Source of the DNA: Haloarcula sebkhae
GTDB lineage: Archaea > Halobacteriota > Halobacteria > Halobacteriales > Haloarculaceae
DNA length: 64,000 nucleotides
Assembly: GCF_014647415.1 (NCBI RefSeq)
Contig: NZ_BMPD01000008.1
Coordinates: 62,001 to 126,000 of the forward strand
Direction of reading: 5' to 3'
This document shows, one piece after another, positions 57,323-64,000 of this stretch. The position numbers and the translations under genes are program-made. The notes under the pieces were generated by a model, which was not told the origin of the DNA, made no database searches, and saw only the letters and a list, made by a program, of their open reading frames with translations. The first letter of the stretch is position 1. Every line of letters starts with the position of its first letter.

Positions 57323-59149
57323 TCAGTACGACCGGACCTTCGGTTCGTAGGTTTCCTCGTCGCCTTCGAGGATGACGGGCTTGTAGTACAGTTCCGGCTG
57401 TCCCTCGTTCCAGGCCAGCATCGTGTGCTTGATCCACTCGTCGTCCTTGCGTTCCTGGTGCTCCGCACGCCAGTGTGCGCCGCGGAACTCCTCGCGGGCA
57501 AGCGCACCAAGCGTGATTGCCTCGGCCACGTCGAGGATGTTGCGGGTCTCGATGGTGTGGATGAGGTCCGTGTTGTAGGTCCGGGACGGGTCCTCGACGG
57601 CGACGTTCTCGTACTCCTTGCGCGCCGTCCGGAGATCCCGAAGTGCCTTCTCGAGGCCCTCTTCTGTCCGGAACACGTTGACGTTGTCAGTCATCGTCTC
57701 CTGAACGTCTGCGCGGACTTCGGCGTGGTTGATGCCGTCGGACTCAATGAGGGTCTCGATGCGCTGGCGTTCCTGCTCGACGGTGCTTTCGAGCACCGCC
57801 TTCGGTTCGACGGCGGCCCCGTCGGCGGCGACATCGTCGCTGCTGGCGTCGATTGCGCCGGGGTCGACTGGCGGCTCCACGTCGCCGGGCTCGCTCTTGG
57901 CAGAGGGGCCGGTCTGGATTTCGGCCGTCTTCATGTCTTTGCCGGCGGCGTGGTGGCCGGCGCGGGCACCGAACACGAGCAGTTCCGGCAGGGCGTTGCC
58001 CCCGAGTCGGTTCGCGCCGTGCAGCGAAACACACGCGGTCTCGCCGGCCGCGTAGAGGCCGTCGATGCACGTCTCGCCGTTCTCGTCGGTTTCGACGCCA
58101 CCCATGGCGTAGTGCTGGCCGGGCTTGACCGGCATCGGCTCGTCGAGGCCGTCGACACCCTCGAAATCCTCCGCGAGGTGGAGAATGTTCTCCAGTCGGT
58201 CGAGGATACGCTCCTCGCCGAGGTGGCGCATATCGAGGTCGACGTACTCATCTTCGACACCGCGGCCCTCGTTGACTTCTGTCAGTTCGGCACGGGCGAC
58301 CACGTCACGGGAGGCCAGTTCTCCCTCGTTGTTGGCGTAGCCATGCTCGAACATGAACCGCTCCTCGTTGTCGTTGTAGAGGATACCACCCTCACCGCGG
58401 ACCCCCTCGGAGATGAGGACGCCCGTCGACGGCAGCGTGGTCGGGTGGAACTGGATCATCTCCATGTCCTCCATCGGCACGCCGGCGCGGTAGGCCATCG
58501 CACAGCCGTCGCCGGTGTTGGCGACGGCGTTCGTGGTGTGGTCGAAGGCCTGTCCGAGGCCGCCGGTCGCGAGAATCACGCCGTTGTTGGCGCGGAAGCC
58601 CTGAATCTCGCCGGACTTGATGTCGTATGCGACACAGCCGTGACAGACGCGGTCCTCGGGGTCGTCGTGGTCGGTGACCGCGAGCTGGGTCACGTACCAC
58701 TCGTCGTACACTTCGATGCCGCGCTTGACCGCCTGCTCGTACATCGTGTGCAGCAGGTGGTGGCCGGTTTCGGCACCCGCGTACGTCGTCCGCGGATAGG
58801 AGAGACCGCCGAACGGGCGCTGGGAGACGCGGCCGTCGTCCTCGCGCGAGAACGGCATCCCCCAGTGTTCGAGCTGGATGACCTCTTCGGGGGCATCCTT
58901 GGCGAAGGTGTCGATGGCAGGGGCGTCGCCGAGGTAGTCAGACCCCTTCATTGTGTCGTACGCGTGGAGGTCCCAGGAGTCCCCTTCCTGGAGGGCAGCG
59001 TTGATTCCCCCCTCCGCGGCACCTGTGTGGCTCCGAACCGGATGGAGCTTGGTCACGAGGGCAACGTCTGCACCCTCTTCGTCCGCTGCAATAGCCGCCC
59101 TGAGGCCAGCGCCACCCGCGCCGACCACGATAACATCGTGTTCGTACAT
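57323..59149 (-). CDS. sdhA: succinate dehydrogenase flavoprotein subunit
   Basis: The 608-residue protein has the FAD motif VVGAGGAGLRAA (8-19), the covalent-FAD His segment RSHTGAAEGGINAA (about 39-52), the catalytic region QFHPTTLPSTG and the HRLGGNALPELLVFG-type segment (ANRLGGN...). It oxidises succinate in the TCA cycle and feeds the respiratory chain. In most haloarchaea it directly follows sdhB; here about 3.1 kb of other genes lies between, so it must use its own promoter or read-through. The C-terminal helical domain is complete. Confidence 0.95.
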   Translation of the reverse strand: MYEHDVIVVGAGGAGLRAAIAADEEGADVALVTKLHPVRSHTGAAEGGINAALQEGDSWDLHAYDTMKGSDYLGDAPAIDTFAKDAPEEVIQLEHWGMPFSREDDGRVSQRPFGGLSYPRTTYAGAETGHHLLHTMYEQAVKRGIEVYDEWYVTQLAVTDHDDPEDRVCHGCVAYDIKSGEIQGFRANNGVILATGGLGQAFDHTTNAVANTGDGCAMAYRAGVPMEDMEMIQFHPTTLPSTGVLISEGVRGEGGILYNDNEERFMFEHGYANNEGELASRDVVARAELTEVNEGRGVEDEYVDLDMRHLGEERILDRLENILHLAEDFEGVDGLDEPMPVKPGQHYAMGGVETDENGETCIDGLYAAGETACVSLHGANRLGGNALPELLVFGARAGHHAAGKDMKTAEIQTGPSAKSEPGDVEPPVDPGAIDASSDDVAADGAAVEPKAVLESTVEQERQRIETLIESDGINHAEVRADVQETMTDNVNVFRTEEGLEKALRDLRTARKEYENVAVEDPSRTYNTDLIHTIETRNILDVAEAITLGALAREEFRGAHWRAEHQERKDDEWIKHTMLAWNEGQPELYYKPVILEGDEETYEPKVRSY

Positions 59150-59396
59150 TGTGAGAGTGTCTCTTGGCGTGGTTTCGGCTTAGGATTAGCCAAACTTAAG
59201 CCTCCCTGTTGCGTTACTGAGTGCGACGCCAATAGCGGGATCTATCCGTTCCTGACATAGGGCCCTACTGTCACTCAGGGTGAATTTTTGACCTATCCGA
59301 TGGAATTATATCACGCGCTGTGAATACTTAGGAACCGACTACTGATACTAGACCCACCGGATAGTGTCACTACGGGCCCGACCCGTTCCCACCCTG

Positions 59397-60746
59397 ATGC
59401 CAGACCAGTATCTCACGTCAACTGATGACTTCGAAGCGGTGTTAGCAGAGGCACCCTCAGTACTGACGGTCACTGATGGGGAATTGATAATACGGTTCGT
59501 GAGCCCAGCAATCGAACGGGTATTGGGGTATGATATGGAGTCGCTCGTCGGCACCAACTGGCTTGACCTCGTCCATCCAGAGGACGCGGAGCGGGTCCGG
59601 GCAACACTGGCGGGCGAACGGGAAGACGACGGGACGGAGTACCGGTTTCGGAACGCCGATGGTGACTGGGTCTGGCTCGAAACCATCGTCTCAGCGGATA
59701 CCGAGACGGACCGCGATTGCCGGGTGTTCACCTCTCGTGATGTCAGCGACCGGCCGCGCTTCGAGGCCCGGTTCCACCAGTTCGTCACACACACCTCCGA
59801 CGTACTCACCGTGTTCGACGAGCAGGGCAGCGTCGAGTATATCAGCCCATCCGTGGAACGCGTCCTCGGCTACGAACAGGACGCGATGCAGGACTCGGAC
59901 CTCTTCGAGTACGTGCATCCGGACGACCTCTCGACCGCACTCACCGAGTTCGGCCGGATGATAGACGATCCGGGGTACGTCGCTGTCATCGAGCACCGGT
60001 ACCGCCACGCAGATGGCGACTGGATCTGGGCGGAGTCCCGCGGCCAGCAGGTCGCGAGCGGCCCACTGGAAGACCACGTCGTCGTGACGACCCGCGATAT
60101 CTCCGAGCGGAAACAGCGCGAGCAAGAACTCAAGCGACAGAACCAGCGCCTCGAACGGTTCTCGGACGCGATTAGTCACGACCTACGGAACCCGCTGGAC
60201 GTTCTCGACGGCTCGCTCGAACTCGCACGCGAGACAGGCGAGGACGCACACTTCGAGCGGGCCGAGCGGAGCATCGATCGGATGTACACACTCATCGACG
60301 ACCTGCTCGCGCTCGCCAAACAGGGCGTTGATCCGGCGGAAACCGAGATAGTCGATCTTAATACCCTTTCACAGCGGGCTTGGTCGATGGTCGACACTCA
60401 GGACGCAACGCTTGAAACCCACGCCGACGACAGCATCAAGGCCGACGAGGGTGCGATGCTGGAATTACTGGAGAACCTCTTTCGGAACGCTATCGAACAC
60501 GGTGGCGACGACGTGACCGTCACTGTCGGGACGGAATCGTGGGGATTCTATGTCACGGACGACGGGGCGGGCTTCCCCGACGGCACTGCGGACCTGTTCG
60601 AACCCGGCTACTCGACGGCCGATGACGGAACCGGATTCGGGCTCTGCATCGTCGAACAGATCGTCGACGCACACAACTGGGAAGTCATCGCGACCGACAG
60701 CGAAAGCGGCGGTGCGCGATTCGAGTTCATTTGTCAGAACTCCTGA
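59397..60746 (+). CDS. PAS domain sensor histidine kinase
   Basis: The 449-residue cytosolic kinase has two PAS domains (about 10-120 and 130-240), a HisKA helix with the phospho-acceptor in ISHDLRNPLDVLDG (about 258) and a HATPase domain (LENLFRNAIEHGG, DDGAGFPDG, GTGFGLCIVEQ). It has no membrane segment. The ATG at 59397 is preferred; a GTG at 59364 is in frame 11 codons upstream. It lies inside the segment that separates sdhA from sdhB, on the opposite strand to sdh. Confidence 0.9.
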   Translation: MPDQYLTSTDDFEAVLAEAPSVLTVTDGELIIRFVSPAIERVLGYDMESLVGTNWLDLVHPEDAERVRATLAGEREDDGTEYRFRNADGDWVWLETIVSADTETDRDCRVFTSRDVSDRPRFEARFHQFVTHTSDVLTVFDEQGSVEYISPSVERVLGYEQDAMQDSDLFEYVHPDDLSTALTEFGRMIDDPGYVAVIEHRYRHADGDWIWAESRGQQVASGPLEDHVVVTTRDISERKQREQELKRQNQRLERFSDAISHDLRNPLDVLDGSLELARETGEDAHFERAERSIDRMYTLIDDLLALAKQGVDPAETEIVDLNTLSQRAWSMVDTQDATLETHADDSIKADEGAMLELLENLFRNAIEHGGDDVTVTVGTESWGFYVTDDGAGFPDGTADLFEPGYSTADDGTGFGLCIVEQIVDAHNWEVIATDSESGGARFEFICQNS

Positions 60747-60826
60747 CCGCTGCGGGGGCGCTTGCGCTTTGCCGCGACAGACTGCCCGCAGTCCCTTTGC
60801 TCCGGTCCGCTGTAAGACTACAGAGT

Positions 60827-61088
60827 ATGAAACTCTGTATCTTCGGCGCCGGCGGTATTGGCGGCTATCTGGGCGCACGGCTGGCGCACGCGGGCCACGA
60901 GGTCCACCTCATTGCGAGAGGCGACCACCTAGCTGCATTCCAAACTGATGGGCTGCAGGTCGAGAGCATCCACGGCGATATGGCGGTTGACCTCCGGCGA
61001 CCGATGACCCGGCCGAGGCCGGGGTGATGCGCCGGTGAACAAGGTCGTGACAGCGATTCTCGCGCTGGCGACGGCCAGACGGGAGTAA
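60827..61088 (+). pseudogene. ketopantoate reductase (ApbA/PanE-like) remnant
   Basis: The remnant begins as an intact NADP-binding N-terminus (MKLCIFGAGGIGGYLGARLA, residues 1-20, then EVHLIARGDHLAAFQTDGL). After VDL the frame is lost: reading one base on gives ATDDPAEAGV, as in the family, followed by TGA. Directly after, another frame reads APVNKVVTAILALATA to TAA at 61086-61088, which resembles the family C-terminus. A frameshift and an internal deletion of about 200 codons therefore removed the catalytic part. It is not expected to be active. Confidence 0.75.
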
Positions 61089-61164
61089 CGGACGAGCCCG
61101 ACCACGACAGTACAGAGTGGGGAACGGACGCACCACGCCGTCATCGTTGTCGGACTGTGCAACG

Positions 61165-62004
61165 TTACATTATATCCGCCGACTGGAACCGAATGTAGCC
61201 GAACCCAAGTGATAGAACGAGCCAGCCCCCAAGAATGGCGAACCCGGCCCACTTCGGCGGGTAGAATGAAGCCGATACTGGGTAGGACATTATTTCGTCG
61301 AACGTGGGGATTATCGCCCGTGCCGCGTAGCCGACTGCCGCAGTCGGGTTGAGAGCGTGGACGACAATCAGCCACGGAGGTGCACCGGAATCTGGGGGCG
61401 TGTAGCCGACAGTGATGACCTGCAGAATAGCCGTTACAACGTCCCATCCGAGCTGAAAGAGGATGTACAGTCCCCCCGCACCAATAACCGCTGTGTACTG
61501 AGACTTCAGTATCGACGAGAAGCCGATACCAATTGCAACATAGACCGCACCGTAGAAGACCGTCAAGATGGTGTAGAGCACGAATTTGACGGCCGCAAAT
61601 GACTCGTAGGTGAACAGTGCGAAGACAGCGACGACAAAATAGCCGCTGAGGATAGCGATAGTCAAAACGGCACACCGGCCGATGAACTTCCCGAGAATAA
61701 CGTCACGGCGCGAGTTCGGCAGGCCGAGCAGGAGCTTGATGCTCCCGCTGTCACGCTCACCGGCGATAGCGGCATAGGAGATGGCTAACCCCAGCAGTGG
61801 GACAAAGAAACTCATCGGCTGACCCATACTGTTGAGCAGCGCCAGCGTGCTGGTCGGGACATCGCTCGCTGAAGCCGTCAGCGGGACGTGCTGAATCGCC
61901 GCCCAGAATCCGGCGACGAGGACGAACAACAGGGTGGTAGCGAGGAACGTTCCTGAGCGGATTGCGTCGTTGAAATCTTTCCTGATGACCGCAGGGAGGG
62001 ACAT
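61165..62004 (-). CDS. ABC-2 type transporter permease
   Basis: The 279-residue protein has six hydrophobic segments (about 20-40, 60-80, 105-130, 140-165, 175-195 and 245-270) and the cytosolic motif AGERDSGSIKLLLGLPNSRRDVILGKFIG typical of NosY/ABC-2 permeases. It would pair with an ABC ATPase to move a lipid, copper-linked or peptide substrate. No ATPase gene is adjacent on either side, which is unusual. It sits in the segment separating the sdh genes. Confidence 0.85.
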   Translation of the reverse strand: MSLPAVIRKDFNDAIRSGTFLATTLLFVLVAGFWAAIQHVPLTASASDVPTSTLALLNSMGQPMSFFVPLLGLAISYAAIAGERDSGSIKLLLGLPNSRRDVILGKFIGRCAVLTIAILSGYFVVAVFALFTYESFAAVKFVLYTILTVFYGAVYVAIGIGFSSILKSQYTAVIGAGGLYILFQLGWDVVTAILQVITVGYTPPDSGAPPWLIVVHALNPTAAVGYAARAIIPTFDEIMSYPVSASFYPPKWAGFAILGGWLVLSLGFGYIRFQSADIM

Positions 62005-62120
62005 TTGTTGGATAGTTGTCTAGTGATGCCAATAAATCTTGATAGCTCCCGAACGCACTGTGAGCCCATGTCCCTATAGTGACTGTCTCAGGCTACTCTG
62101 GGTCACAGCGGAAGCAGCGC

Positions 62121-62150
62121 GGAAGCCCACGACTAAAGTCGTGGGAGGAA
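62121..62150. mobile_element. IS200/IS605-type end hairpin remnant
   Basis: GAAG, then CCCACGACT (62126-62134), AA, AGTCGTGGG (62137-62145) and AGGAAG form the characteristic hairpin at the end of haloarchaeal IS605/IS1341-type (TnpB) elements. No tnpA or tnpB gene is present, so this is a remnant or a tiny non-autonomous copy, placed about 100 bases past the 3-prime end of sdhB. Confidence 0.6.
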
Positions 62151-62249
62151 GCGCGTACGCTTTTGAAACAACTGACCAATGACAGGTGGCGACAGACGCA
62201 GCGTACCTGACGACTAGCGGCTTTCTGCAGAAGGAATGCTATCCCGAAT

Positions 62250-63137
62250 TCACCAGAACTTGAGGTTGTTCTTGACCGCTTCCCGCTTCAGTTCCTGGAT
62301 GTGCTCGGTCAGCGGGATGTCTTTCGGACACACTTCGGTACAGGAGAACTGGGTCTGGCAGCGCCAGACGCCGTGTTCCTGTTCGATGATACGGAGTCGC
62401 TCCTGCTTGCGGTTCTCGCCTTCGCGTTCGTCCATCGCGAAGCGGTACGCCTTGTTGATGGCGGCAGGGCCGAGGTACTCGTTGTCGCCGGCGGCGATGT
62501 TACACGAGGACATACACGCGCCACACCAGATACACCGCGTGGACATCTTGACCTTCTCGCGGTTCTCCCGGGTCTGGCGCTGCTCTTCGAGCTTGTCGTC
62601 CGGCGTCTCGTCGGCGTCGAAGTACGGCTCGACGGCCTCCATCTGGTCGTAGAAGTGCTCCATGTCGACGACGAGGTCCTTCACCACTTCCTGGTGGGGC
62701 AGCGGCTCGATACGGACCGGGTCCTCAAGCTCGGAGATCTGCGTCTTACAGCCGAGGCGCTGTCGTCCGTTGACAAACAGAGCGTCTGACCCACAGACAG
62801 CCTGCCGACAGGAGTGTCGGAAAGTCAGCGAGGAGTCGTAGTGGTCGCGTGCGTAGATGAGGGCATCGAGGATGGTCATGCCCTTGTGGAACGGAACGCG
62901 GAAGTCGTCGAAGCGTGGTTCCTGCTTCCCCTCGACTTCGGGGTCGTAGCGGAACACTTTCAGCGTGATCGTGTCTTCGTCGTCGAGTGTCTCCTCTTCG
63001 ACTTCCCGCTGGGCCTGCTCCTGTGCCTGTCGTTCGTCTCGCTGTGCGCGCCGACGATCGCCCGGGGATTCGACCTCGGGCTCTGTCTCCTCGTCGGCTT
63101 CCGTCTCGGTTTCCTGTTGTTCGATTTGCGTACTCAT
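62250..63137 (-). CDS. sdhB: succinate dehydrogenase iron-sulfur subunit
   Basis: The 295-residue protein has the plant-type ferredoxin domain (CRQAVCGSDALFVNGRQRLGC pattern, about 109-127) for the 2Fe-2S cluster and a C-terminal domain with CIWCGACMSSC and a later CTEVCPKDIP for the other clusters. An acidic N-terminal extension of about 50 residues precedes the fold, a haloarchaeal trait. It starts three bases after sdhD ends. Confidence 0.95.
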   Translation of the reverse strand: MSTQIEQQETETEADEETEPEVESPGDRRRAQRDERQAQEQAQREVEEETLDDEDTITLKVFRYDPEVEGKQEPRFDDFRVPFHKGMTILDALIYARDHYDSSLTFRHSCRQAVCGSDALFVNGRQRLGCKTQISELEDPVRIEPLPHQEVVKDLVVDMEHFYDQMEAVEPYFDADETPDDKLEEQRQTRENREKVKMSTRCIWCGACMSSCNIAAGDNEYLGPAAINKAYRFAMDEREGENRKQERLRIIEQEHGVWRCQTQFSCTEVCPKDIPLTEHIQELKREAVKNNLKFW

Positions 63138-63140
63138 AGT

Positions 63141-63506
63141 TCAGACGAGGGTCGTCATGGCCAGCGACACGCGGGTCCCCTGCACGACGAGCAGGAGGCC
63201 GGCGATGCCAAGCATGTATTTGACTGCGTTTTTCTGGGAACCGGTGAGTCCCTGATTGACCAGCGCGTTGTACACACCGTTGACGCCGTGGAACGTCGCG
63301 GTGACGAGGAACAGCCACATCGTTGCGAAGTAGCTGACCTGACTCATCCGGGCCTGCGTGCCGAGGAACGTGATGTCAGAGGCGTGGTTCACGAAGTGCA
63401 ATAGCATGAAGTGGAACGCGAGCACGCCGATGAGGAACACTGCTGTCAGCCGCTGGAACAGCCAGCGACGCCCGCCGCGGTCGAAAGAGGAGTAGTGCTG
63501 GGCCAT
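63141..63506 (-). CDS. sdhD: succinate dehydrogenase membrane anchor subunit
   Basis: The 121-residue protein has three transmembrane helices (about 18-38, 55-80 and 95-118) with His residues in LAFHFMLLHFVNH and TATFHGVNG that could bind heme b or quinone. It anchors the SdhAB dimer. It overlaps the sdhC stop by one base. Confidence 0.88.
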   Translation of the reverse strand: MAQHYSSFDRGGRRWLFQRLTAVFLIGVLAFHFMLLHFVNHASDITFLGTQARMSQVSYFATMWLFLVTATFHGVNGVYNALVNQGLTGSQKNAVKYMLGIAGLLLVVQGTRVSLAMTTLV

Positions 63507-63925
63507 TAGACTAGCTTCCCCCCGAGGAACGTCGGCACGCTGGCGACGACGATAGCGCCGGTCAGCAGCAGCGACGCGTAGAAGCTCTTGTCCTGCGATT
63601 CAAGGCCCACGCCGAGGTCAACCATCAGCAGTCGGATGCCATTGAGGATGTGGAAGACGGCGACGGCCAGCAGACCGACTTCAAGGAACCGGACGATCAG
63701 CAGCGATTCGAGGCCGCTGAGCGTGCTGGTGTAGAGGTCGCTGCCTGCCTGCGCGCTCGCCGGATCGACGCCGACCGAAGTGCTCAGCACCGCGATGTGG
63801 GTGAACAGGTAGCCCACGAGAACCCAGCCGGTGAACTTGTGGAAGATCCAGGCCCACATCCCGGCCGTGAACTCCCGCCACCGTCCGAAGTCCTCGACGG
63901 TGCCGCGATTGTAAGACTGACTCAT
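63506..63925 (-). CDS. sdhC: succinate dehydrogenase cytochrome b556 subunit
   Basis: The 139-residue protein has three hydrophobic helices (about 27-50, 72-98 and 112-135) and the signature [22 protein letters not shown] with a His in helix one, then [16 protein letters not shown]. It carries heme b with SdhD. It is the first gene of the sdhC-sdhD-sdhB block; its promoter is partly outside the region. Confidence 0.88.
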   Translation of the reverse strand: MSQSYNRGTVEDFGRWREFTAGMWAWIFHKFTGWVLVGYLFTHIAVLSTSVGVDPASAQAGSDLYTSTLSGLESLLIVRFLEVGLLAVAVFHILNGIRLLMVDLGVGLESQDKSFYASLLLTGAIVVASVPTFLGGKLV

Positions 63926-64000
63926 ACACTGGGGGGTTAGTCCGGGGACAGATAGTAGTTTCTACAACGGACGCGTATCGCCGGAATCCCGCCCGAAGAC

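Noticed and set aside
57311-59260. 649-codon open frame antisense to sdhA
   Set aside because: sdhA on the opposite strand has all catalytic motifs; the antisense frame is a by-product of GC-rich codon use and shows no domain.
1-64000. CRISPR array, prophage or complete insertion sequence
   Set aside because: No regularly spaced repeats, cas genes, phage structural genes, integrase or intact transposase gene are visible.

Overview
The window is chromosomal DNA from a halophilic archaeon of the class Halobacteria, most likely a Haloarcula-like member of the Haloarculaceae. The evidence is GC-rich DNA, acidic Asp/Glu-rich proteins, twin-arginine signal peptides (residues RRRF or RRQF), halocyanins, a HalX-type response regulator, archaeal TFB, aIF2-beta and RPA, an archaeal ba3-type oxidase, and TATA boxes lying 25-30 nt ahead of start codons (leaderless transcripts). 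The genus is an inference. There is no CRISPR array, rRNA operon or complete insertion sequence.

Layout. 0.3-3.7 kb: metabolic and envelope genes (VOC dioxygenase-like protein, serine hydrolase, DUF3179 lipoprotein, membrane protein). 3.8-10.0 kb: a five-gene signalling cassette of von Willebrand A protein, Ser/Thr kinase-FHA, PP2C phosphatase, zinc-ribbon/FHA protein and zinc-ribbon membrane protein. 10.0-17.6 kb: a copper and respiration island with ba3 oxidase subunits and a two-domain halocyanin on the minus strand, facing a small membrane subunit, a SafE-like protein and a copper-type P1B ATPase. 17.6-18.9 kb: highly structured DNA in which a 103-codon gene is flanked by two cloverleaf-like tRNA mimics. 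19-31.7 kb: DNA and RNA transactions (MutS-related ATPase, Lhr-type helicase, RPA operon with RPA-associated protein and phosphoesterase), a REC-PAS-PAS protein, a Spo0M-like protein and fructose-bisphosphatase. 32-42.9 kb: riboflavin reductase, thioredoxin reductase, fasciclin protein, TFB, aIF2-beta, ThyX, a RAD55-like ATPase with a HalX regulator, a metallo-beta-lactamase fold hydrolase and a small P-loop ATPase. 42.9-52.7 kb: 7TM histidine kinase, GH3 glycosidase, thioredoxin, DUF255 protein, PurD, hexapeptide acyltransferase and MscS channel. 52.7-56.3 kb: diadenylate cyclase next to the channel, then the cobalamin genes cobT-cbiA. 56.3-57.3 kb: a candidate C-rich small RNA, an aberrant tRNA-like gene and a cupin. 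57.3-64 kb: succinate dehydrogenase genes, with sdhA separated from sdhCDB by about 3.1 kb holding a PAS histidine kinase, a ketopantoate-reductase pseudogene, an ABC-2 permease without its ATPase and an IS605-type end hairpin.

How the genes work together. The kinase cassette has matching writer, eraser, reader and VWA components, similar in composition to bacterial TerY-P triads and to type VI secretion regulators, and its promoter carries a perfect inverted repeat. The ba3 island combines electron donor (halocyanin), enzyme (subunits I and II plus small subunits) and probable copper-handling proteins. The dacZ-mscS pair links c-di-AMP synthesis with osmotic ion flux. The RPA operon is the standard haloarchaeal arrangement. 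The least explained parts are the tRNA-like structures at 18.2-18.7 kb and 56.7 kb and the kinase cassette.
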